Below, one piece after another: positions 56,704 to 64,000 of a stretch of DNA of 64,000 nucleotides. Below the pieces are notes generated by a model. The model saw only the letters and a list, made by a program, of their open reading frames with translations. It searched no databases and had not been told where the DNA came from. The DNA comes from Fragilariopsis cylindrus CCMP1102 (taxonomy: Eukaryota > Bacillariophyta > Bacillariophyceae > Bacillariales > Bacillariaceae): the NCBI GenBank assembly GCA_900095095.1, contig FMBT01000300.1, positions 1 to 64,000 of the forward strand, read 5' to 3'. Both the position numbers and the translations under genes were made by a program. Within the stretch, counting starts at the first letter, position 1; each line of letters begins with the position of its first letter.

Positions 56704-57198
56704 CTACGACCACTTCGAGCTGACAAACCCTAGAACAAATCCCAATCCAATAATTGCAGTAACAACCAATACAGTAATTCCCAATAGAATACACAGACGA
56801 TGAAATCGAATAGTAGTAGTAACAGTCGTGTTCTTATCTGAATCATGATCCCTATCCCTTCTCCCCAATTCCTCGTCGTCGGAACCATCCTTTCCTTTTC
56901 CTTCATCATCTACAAATAAACCTACTGGCACAAGTAACTCTGATACAGCATCCTCAGTTGTATCTAATAGTAACATAGACATAACAGTATCATAATCTGC
57001 CTCAGATCCGAAAAGTTGTTTCTTACCAAGTAAGATATTGTTTTTCTTTCCCTTTGTTATTCTTTCATCATCAGAAACATTATGTTGCACCATCATATTA
57101 CTATTTCTTGTATTATTATCTGTATTATACATTATTTTATCAGACGATACGATATCAGGTGCATTCTCTATTATATCACATTTTATGGTTTCTTCCAT
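56704..57198 (-). CDS. Small acidic protein with a C-terminal membrane segment
   Basis: The 164-residue frame is polar and acidic up to about residue 130 (DEEL, DSDK). It ends in a single hydrophobic segment (CILLGITVLVVTAIIGLGFVLGFV) close to the C-terminus, so it could be a tail-anchored protein. It starts at the ATG complementing 57196-57198. It might instead be the last exon of the minus-strand gene upstream (57356-58311). No family is recognised. Confidence 0.5.
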   Translation of the reverse strand: MEETIKCDIIENAPDIVSSDKIMYNTDNNTRNSNMMVQHNVSDDERITKGKKNNILLGKKQLFGSEADYDTVMSMLLLDTTEDAVSELLVPVGLFVDDEGKGKDGSDDEELGRRDRDHDSDKNTTVTTTIRFHRLCILLGITVLVVTAIIGLGFVLGFVSSKWS

Positions 57199-57355
57199 AC
57201 TCCAAGTAGTAGTACTACTACTAGTAGAACTTTTACGTAATACCGATGATTTGTTCTTTTTTGTCGTCGAAGTATTCTTCTCCCTTACTTTTGTTGAGTA
57301 TTTCTTCTGATTATTTTGCTTTGCTCCTTTAATTGGTTATTATTTTTCGACTTTT

Positions 57356-57706
57356 TCACCACGGTGCCCGAGGAGATTCTCCCTCTCCTTTCCCCTTATT
57401 CTCTTCCAGAGATGTCCGCTCAATGGAGGTTTTCGATTCCATCGTTTCGTAATCATCATCTGTTGAATAATGCTCACGTTTCACGGGACCAATACTATCA
57501 CCATTTCCGTATTTCTCTCCAATATCTCCCAATAGTGCTCCTATTTTACTAGTGGTATTATTATCTGTCTCGCGACCGTCGATAGAAGATGATGGACAAA
57601 GATCAAACCCATGAAGTTTTTCATTAGTGGCAGTAACTTCATTATTTATCTCTATTGAATCTTTATCTTTATCTATAGCTTCTTCTGTATTATTATATTC
57701 ACGCAC
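57356..57706 (-). CDS. Possible internal exon, hypothetical
   Basis: An open minus-strand frame without ATG encodes an Asp/Glu/Lys-rich peptide (GDIGEKYGNGDSIGPVKREHY). It could be joined to the 57673-58311 frame through a very short intron near 57680-57715 (GTGTGC ... TACAG), or be UTR. Support is weak. Confidence 0.25.
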   Translation of the reverse strand: MREYNNTEEAIDKDKDSIEINNEVTATNEKLHGFDLCPSSSIDGRETDNNTTSKIGALLGDIGEKYGNGDSIGPVKREHYSTDDDYETMESKTSIERTSLEENKGKGEGESPRAPW

Positions 57707-58311
57707 ACATCAATCAAGCGATCCTTTTGTTGTTTAATAATCGATTTTGAGAGGCATTGAGCTTTTGATAACGATGATGATGATGAGGATGATGGATTCT
57801 TGTCATGAGTAGTTTGCGTTTCATTGTTGTTGTTGCTGCTACCATATAATGCCTGGATATGAAGTAGGGAGGGTGACCCCAATGATCTTTCTCTTTCATT
57901 TAATTGACCTTCGATGAAACGAGGTGATGGTGTATGGTTCAAGTTCTTTTCCTTACTCATCTTTCTTGCTTTCAATTTTTTGGCAAGTAAAAGAGCACGT
58001 TCGTTATCAGGATATTCTTGAAGTAGCTTCTCAAGTCTTGCTTCTACTGACCCTGGAGGATGCTGCTGCTGCTGCTGCTGCTGTTGAGAATAAGGAAATT
58101 CTGAGGGTAACTTTCTGTTTGATTGACGAAGGATGTTGTTACCTTCTGAAGTAGTAGAAAAATACGCGACGAGATTCCCTGTCATGTCGACTCTTTGAGG
58201 CAATCCGGGTTTACGTTTAATTTTTTTATGTTTGATCTGGTATTGGTCATCACCGTCGACGACTGCTGGGACTGTTGGGTGCCCATTCTCATCGCCGATC
58301 TCATTCATCAT
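57673..58311 (-). CDS. Hypothetical protein with poly-Gln tract, possible N-terminal exon
   Basis: From ATG at 58311 the frame encodes a basic segment (YQIKHKKIKRKPGLPQRVDMTGN), a poly-Gln run (CTG repeats, about 58063-58086), then a helical ARLEKLLQEYPDNERALLLAKKLKARKMSK and a Ser-rich tail. I do not recognise a family. The 3' boundary is uncertain, and the frame may continue into a downstream exon. Confidence 0.5.
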   Translation of the reverse strand: MMNEIGDENGHPTVPAVVDGDDQYQIKHKKIKRKPGLPQRVDMTGNLVAYFSTTSEGNNILRQSNRKLPSEFPYSQQQQQQQQHPPGSVEARLEKLLQEYPDNERALLLAKKLKARKMSKEKNLNHTPSPRFIEGQLNERERSLGSPSLLHIQALYGSSNNNNETQTTHDKNPSSSSSSSLSKAQCLSKSIIKQQKDRLIDVCVNIIIQKKL

Positions 58312-58895
58312 ATATTGTGTGATGTCAAACTATTAGTAGATGCTCAGAGCCTATTTTCGATTCGACGAAACTACTTTCTAACAACGAATGATACGATTGA
58401 TTCTATCGCATTTCACTGCTTGGGCACGAATCGTTGATGAAGTCGAGTCAATGAAACAATGAACGACAACGGCTCTATTTTTTGCTGTTGTAGAAAATCA
58501 ATAATCGTTGATGATTCTCTTGTGAGTTGGCAAAGTATTTGAAGGACCGCACAGGCTCATTGTCTCATTGTCTCTCACAAATGAGGCGTTATTGTTGCTT
58601 GTTGTGTTTTGTGTTTTGTGATTCGCAATTTTAAAATTCGCATTAATTTTTGAATTTGCTCAATTTTCACTCATTAATTAAATAAACTTATGCCTAAAAA
58701 TAAGCCTCACTGTAGCGCGCGGCATAAGTCCAACAGTGAAATTGATCTTGCACCGAAAGATATACCGCATCCCCCTCTAATCACAACGCAATTTTTCGAG
58801 TGAGTTATTAGTAATTTTATGTATATTTAACATCGTAAACTTTTTTTCTTTTTTCTACATTTTAAATTTCATTCCAAAAACGACAAAAAGACAAA
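58312..58895. other. Divergent intergenic region
   Basis: This lies between the minus-strand hypothetical gene and the RRM gene. It is AT-rich, with no supported frame. Confidence 0.5.
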
Positions 58896-60938
58896 ATGGC
58901 AGATTATGGTGCGGAAGGGTTCCTAGGCGTGGGATTATATCACCCGTCCTCGTTGATGGAGACTATAGAAACAAGCACTATAAGTTCTAGCGCCAGAACA
59001 ATGTATTACACGAGGAAAATGAGAGCGAGAATAAGAACAATCAACAACAACTATCATTCGTTGCGGCAACGAGACGCGAAGGTGCTCAACAAGCAGTAAC
59101 TTACTCTGACAACAATACTTCTGACGGAACTACTAATCGATCATCGTCGATGGATGATGCTGCTGCTGCGGCACGAATAATTGTTCAACAAGCATTACAT
59201 GCCCAGCCTTCGCCGCCGTCTCCTGCATCATCTTCATTGATCGAGGAAGAAGCCGAAAATGCTCGTATAAAAGCCATGGATATTATTCGCAAATTTAATG
59301 GTCAAAAAGAAGGACATGGTCCATTATCCTCGACTACTAGTAGCGATTTTAATAACAGCACAAGTAATACCAATAATCACGCTTATAATTGTGAACCTTC
59401 TTCTAATGATGCAACAACGACGGAGATCCTACTACCACAGGAACAACAACGCCAAAATCAATCTTCTTCTTCCGATCGAGACAGATGCTCAAGTCGCTCG
59501 TATGAAAGCTATGGATATTATGCGCAAGTTCCATCATCAACAGCAACAATCGCTGGTGCATACAAATAATGTTAATAATTGCAACGATGTAAACGGTAAT
59601 ATTAATGATAATAGCAGCAGCAGCAACAACAACAACAACTATTACGGACATCCGGAAGTTCCCATCGTCGAAAACACGGAAACGACGACTACGACATTAG
59701 CAATAACGACGACGCCACCTTGGGAATTGAAGCGTAGAAGGCGCGAATGCTTGGATCGGTTCAAAGAACGAATAAAGCGAGCTTTGTTTAAAAACTTAGA
59801 GCATGTATCACTGATTGAAGATGAACGAATACGTCAAAAATTGGATCAAGTAGAACAAGTAAAGACATTGGAACAACAAATTGAGGATCGTTATAATCAA
59901 CGACTTGAATCACGTCAGCAACAGCGACGTACGAATAATAACAACCAAAATGATATCAATACTAGTGGGGCGGGGATTGGAACAAAACAAAGAAATCGAG
60001 CTGAAAAGAAACGTAAACGAAATGCTCTTCCCTCAAGCTTAAGAGAAGAGGAGGAAAAGAAAAATCGTGATATTGGAGGTGATGATTGTGTCATCAACAA
60101 CAATAAAAGTAACCCATCAATATCATCGTCTTCATCATCCGTCGCGATTTATGTATCAAATATACCCAAAGATGATGGTTCTACTACCGATGGCGAAAAC
60201 ATAATAAAAGAATTGTTTGGAAGTTATGGCAGTATCCGAAAAGTACATTTTTATTTGGACAAAATGTCTGGTAGAAAAAAAGGTGATGCACTCGTCATAT
60301 ATTCATTGCAAGAAGGTGAAGATGAAGGATCTTTTTTGGAATCGGTCTGTTCACAGGTATGTACAACAATACTGCAGCATAATAAAGTATGTCAGTAAAA
60401 AGTCGATCAGTGTATTATAGATATATAGATAGGTAATGGAAAGAATGGATAAGCGACAAATGAATTACAAAAGAAATTCCCATCGCATATATTCCACAAA
60501 TGAATGATTCATTCAGTCAGAAATATCTTCACAGATCGTGTAAACAAACACAATATGTATCGTTTTACCATACGTATTATCTCAACCTTTCATGTCCGCG
60601 TACCATATCATATCATATCATATCATATCAACATAACATAACATAACTCAATTGTCACCATCGTTGTTAATGTCATCTGAAAGGTCAACGGGTGCGAGCT
60701 GCCTGGAGGAATAATTCTCTCTGTTCAGCCATCAGATCCATTACACAAAGACAAAAATGCTACCACATCTTCTTACAACGAACAACAATCGCCGCCATCA
60801 CCATCGTCATCGTCAGCAGCAACAAAAGGAAAAGGACCGTTTGGTATTACTAATGACGATAACGAGAAAATTGATACGGAGAAAGGTGGGGGAGATGATG
60901 GAGAAGATCTCGACGACTTTTTTGCCTCACTAGAATAA
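58896..60938 (+). CDS. RRM RNA-binding protein; multi-exon, with apparent frame changes
   Basis: The C-terminal part is secure. An exon ending at 60356 (CACAG|GTATGT) carries KRRRRECLDRFKERIKRALFKN, a long charged coiled coil and an RRM: IYVSNIPKDDG (RNP2) and KKGDALVIY (RNP1). It joins in phase 0 to the exon 60684-60938 (VNGCELPGGIILSVQPSDP ... DDFFASLE). That exon finishes the RRM beta-sheet and ends in an acidic tail typical of diatom RRM proteins. Upstream, coding potential continues to the ATG at 58896 but changes frame twice (near 58.98 kb and 59.48 kb). A duplicated helix AR[IM]KAMDI[IM]RKF appears on each side of the second change. Indels or tiny unrecognised introns may explain this. 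Confidence 0.72.
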
Positions 60939-61421
60939 ACAAATTTCTCATTGGTCTATTTAAGACGAGACAGGTTTGCCGACCGTTATTCCTCGCATCC
61001 AGACTTGAGATCGATTAGGACGCAGCAGTTGGGAAACTATTTACCTGTTAAATTAGGAATCCTAGATACAGTTTAATATTTTTTGAATCTTTACCAATTT
61101 TTCTATTATTTGTGTGTGTGAAGCTGCTCTCCTACTAGAAGAATAAGAGGTGTGGGTTAAGTACGTTGAGCATACATACCGTGCGATAAATGATTCGGAG
61201 ACAATATGTCCAACTGTTTGCCCCATTGCTTTGATAATATTGTGGATCAAGAAATTATTATCAGCGGGGGAGTGGGATGACTTCATTGAGTTTGTTTATC
61301 TCATCCATACTTATGGTTACTTTTTGGAATAAGAACACGATCGTCAGTCAGTTACGTGAATAATTTATCCCTTGCTATAGTACTTTAGTAGCTTAGAGAA
61401 TATAGACTTTTTGTTTCAATT
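60939..61421. other. Convergent spacer
   Basis: The 3' ends of the RRM and Hikeshi genes converge here. No gene is supported. Confidence 0.5.
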
Positions 61422-62135
61422 CTATTCGCTGTTCTTTAGAAAGAAATTCGGATCCCTTCGAAGTTTGTTTTCGAAGCGTCGCATCCATCGGTCGAAAATA
61501 TTTGTTGGAACCATCATCATCTGGTTCCTTGTATTTTCTCCTGTGTCGAAGGATGTCATAAAATTAAATAGATCTTCAGCAATTTTACGCCCCACCATTG
61601 GTCGTGTATCAGAGGTAATCGAGGTCGGACTGGCAATCGTCGATGGATCTCCACCACCAACACCACCAATAAGATTACTAACTACGTCCATTGGTTCAAT
61701 CGATATCCCGATATTGATCTTCACCGATTGATTAGCAAGACCGATAAATTCTTCACGTTCCGACCATTTTGTTCGAAAAATATCTGATTGTCGACTGGTA
61801 GGTTCTAAATATCCGAGCAGCTCGAATCCAGACTGTACAGTTGGACTTACTTCTATTTGCCAATAAATCAAGGCCCCAAAATTAGGCGGAAATACATTGG
61901 CCGCCCCCGGTAGTAGGAAAAATACCAATTCGTTCACTACAGTCAAAGGAGACGGTAAGTACCCTGGACTTGTTATTGACAGTGTGAATTTCGTGTTATT
62001 AGATGAAGCAACTGAAACGAAGTCTGTACGAAGAGGTGAAGATGCGGCGATCAAACCAAAAATGGGCGGACCTTGGACTTGAAAATTATTGTCATTGAAA
62101 CTACTTGACCTCGACGAGTCTCGATCCATATCCAT
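61422..62135 (-). CDS. HIKESHI: Hikeshi (OPI10) family HSP70 nuclear import carrier
   Basis: The 237-residue single exon has the family start PPIFGLIAASSPLRTDF, a long beta-rich domain (VNELVFFLLPGAANVFPPNFGALIYWQI), FELLGYLEPTSRQSDIFRTKW, VKINIGISIEPMDVVSN and the C-terminal FDRWMRRFENKLRRDPNFF. Hikeshi carries HSP70 into the nucleus after heat stress in animals and yeast. The N-terminal extension and a Gly-rich loop (GGVGGGDPS) make it longer than the usual ~200 residues. The ATG at 62135 is the only good start. No introns are seen. Confidence 0.92.
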   Translation of the reverse strand: MDMDRDSSRSSSFNDNNFQVQGPPIFGLIAASSPLRTDFVSVASSNNTKFTLSITSPGYLPSPLTVVNELVFFLLPGAANVFPPNFGALIYWQIEVSPTVQSGFELLGYLEPTSRQSDIFRTKWSEREEFIGLANQSVKINIGISIEPMDVVSNLIGGVGGGDPSTIASPTSITSDTRPMVGRKIAEDLFNFMTSFDTGENTRNQMMMVPTNIFDRWMRRFENKLRRDPNFFLKNSE

Positions 62136-62545
62136 GGTTACGTTATGGTTGTGCTGAAAATAAATTGTGCAATAGATAAACTAGCTAGAATTTTTCCGTC
62201 ATCGATTCATTCTGTTTCGGCATGTCAGTAAACGACGTAATAAATCATAAAATATTATATGATTTTTTTTAGAGGGAAGTGTTCAAGTGCTGTGTGTTCG
62301 GGAATCAATGCAATTGCTAAAAAATATATCTTTGCGCAAATTTAAGAATACACAATTTTAAAATTGTAACTTAAATCTGATAAAATTTAGAGATAGCTAA
62401 CAAGAGGTGTGAATATTTCTCTATCAGAATCAAAAACAGGATGTAGTGGCACCAAAATATATGAAAGGAAAATACCTCAATAACATATCCATGTCATAGC
62501 AAACAGTTTCTAATAAGATGTTATATAAGTTTAATAATATTAAAT
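62136..62545. other. Spacer between Hikeshi and GlyRS genes
   Basis: This AT-rich spacer lies between the start of the Hikeshi gene and the 3' end of the GlyRS gene (same strand). It contains no frame. Confidence 0.5.
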
Positions 62546-64000
62546 TTAGTTTCCATCAGCAGGTCGCGAAAAACTTCCGCGAGAAGTTTTCACCACTACG
62601 GTCTTAGCCTTTGATGGTGTTTCTTTAGGAGCTGCTGGGGCACTGTTATCGCCATCTTCTCCCTCGTCCACTTGGACAACGGGGTATTTTTCGGTGCAAG
62701 ATTCCCAAGTAATTCTACCGTGGACGATGTCAAAAATTACGCTATGAACATCCTTTTTAGGTAACCGTATTTGAACCATCGAATCACGTTCTCGAATTGT
62801 TACAGAATCGTCAGACAGTGTGTCAAAGTCGACTGTAATAGCAAATGGAACACCAATTTCGTCGGATCGTGCGTAACGTCGTCCAAGTGCTGCAGTAGAT
62901 TTGTCAACACGGGTTGCCAAATCGTAATCCATAAGGGACGCAGCAATCTCATCAACAACAACATTGAACTCGGGACCACTACTAATCGGAAGAACGGCAC
63001 ACTTCTGTGGTGCAACTCGAGGATTGAACCTCATGACGCATCTTTGTTCGTCCATATCGCGTTGGTAGAAAGAATGTTCCAAAAGTGAATACAGAATTCG
63101 CCCCATACCGAATGATGGTTCAATGACGGAGGGAGTAAACTTGGCTTCATGTACCTTTTTCTTCGTCTGTGCCCAGCTCACCATATCCTTCGTAACTTCA
63201 AACCCATCAATACTTGTCTTTCCATCTGCATCAAGTGCTTTTGCTATCGGTTCGAAGTCTTTCCAATCTTCGGCCAAAGCATCGAGTGCTGTAGAGACTG
63301 CTCTGGCATCTTTTTTGAAGACCATACCAATAAGTTTTCGATTGAATTTCAACTTGGCTACCTCGATTTCTACTGGTGTTTCGTACTTCATGGTGGCTAC
63401 CATGGATGTATTGGTTGCCTTTGCATGTACATCCAAATCATAACATGCACGATCGGCATGACCAACACACTCTACCCAACCATAACTCGACTTAATTTCT
63501 AAATCCCAACAATCGGCAGCGTAATGAGCCATTTCTGTGGCCAAATGTTGTCGATAACGTAGTCGTTTCGGATCCATACCAATCTTCTCCATGTACAATT
63601 GAGTTCGAGCCATGAAATATCCCAATGTTTCATTGTTCACCAAACCGGTACTTACAGCCTCACCGACACTAAGGGTTTTGGTCTTACCAGATCCCAATTG
63701 ATCATCAGCGCCGAACAAAAGTAATTTTTTGTCTTTAATGGAAGCAAAATTGGGATGCGATTTGTCATCGGGATTGACAAAATGCTCGATTTCTGCCATA
63801 CAGAATTCACGAACACGAAGGAGACCACTACGAGGAGCAATTTCTGTATACGAAAAAAAGAAAACATTTAGTCAGTCATAGTCCTTCACTAACATAGTAG
63901 TAAGATACAATCGTCGTATCGGTCGGTACCCGTGATTGTACTGTTTAATAAAAATACCACCACTAAAGACTTACCATTTCGGAAACCAAGTCCAATTTGA
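62546..64000 (-). CDS. GARS: Glycyl-tRNA synthetase, class II eukaryotic type (partial, runs off the right edge)
   Basis: The C-terminal ~440 residues are present. One exon occupies 62546-63843 and the preceding one ends at 63975 (AATG|GTAAGT) and runs past the window. The join gives [30 protein letters not shown], the class II motif 2 region. Other signatures are SYGWVECVGHADRACYDL, SVIEPSFGMGRILYSLLEHSF (motif 3), the anticodon-binding domain starting RVAPQKCAVLPIS, and GVPFAITVDFDT. It charges tRNA-Gly in the cytosol and possibly organelles; the N-terminus that would show targeting is missing. A Lys/Pro/Ala-rich tail ends the protein. The 131-bp intron has standard signals. Confidence 0.95.

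Noticed and set aside
1-64000. CRISPR arrays, bacterial operons, rRNA genes
   Set aside because: No regularly spaced identical repeats with unique spacers, introns throughout, and no rRNA-like conserved blocks.

Overview
The window is nuclear DNA from a eukaryote, most likely a pennate diatom (inference). Genes have short GT-AG introns and no operons. Coding sequence is rich in poly-Asn, poly-Ser and poly-Asp tracts. Several proteins begin with a signal peptide followed by a diatom-like plastid cleavage motif, for example CAF|MGS in a DEAD-box helicase, SMAF in a SET methyltransferase and VVAWSS in an IGPS-PRAI tryptophan enzyme. That fused tryptophan enzyme is itself known from diatoms.

Layout. 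(1) 1-7.8 kb: a possible DNA transposon. It holds a 1,248-codon, three-exon DDE-type protein that resembles piggyBac transposases, two small divergent genes, nested repeats, and palindromic terminal repeats at both ends. (2) 8.2-13.5 kb: host genes. These are an unknown protein, a PLAC8-like membrane protein whose first exon seems to share a domain with that unknown protein, and an isocitrate-lyase-superfamily enzyme. (3) 14.98-25.5 kb: a transposon-dense block. It contains a young Ty3/gypsy LTR element (minus strand, 190-bp LTRs, 5-bp target duplication), a ~300-bp foldback element, a second, more decayed Ty3/gypsy element on the plus strand, and a more GC-rich minus-strand retropepsin-like gene remnant joined directly to it. 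(4) 26.5-29.3 kb: a probable CFP1/Spp1-like chromatin protein. (5) 30.2-31.7 kb: a non-coding inverted-repeat element. (6) 32.3-64 kb: a mostly host segment. In order it carries RPL35, a plastid LSMT-like SET protein, a plastid DEAD-box helicase, a second SET protein, a CPFD-repeat tail-anchored protein, IGPS-PRAI, a vWA protein, an FAD monooxygenase, an Asn/Ser-rich unknown, a polysaccharide pyruvyl transferase-like protein, a thioredoxin-like protein, small unknowns, an RRM protein, Hikeshi, and glycyl-tRNA synthetase running off the right edge.

No clustered pathway links neighbouring genes; they look like independent transcription units. Three otherwise well-conserved host genes (LSMT-like, thioredoxin-like and RRM) contain apparent one-base frame changes. 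Small assembly errors, or recent decay, must therefore be considered when reading the models. Exon boundaries were placed by eye from GT/AG signals, phase and protein continuity.
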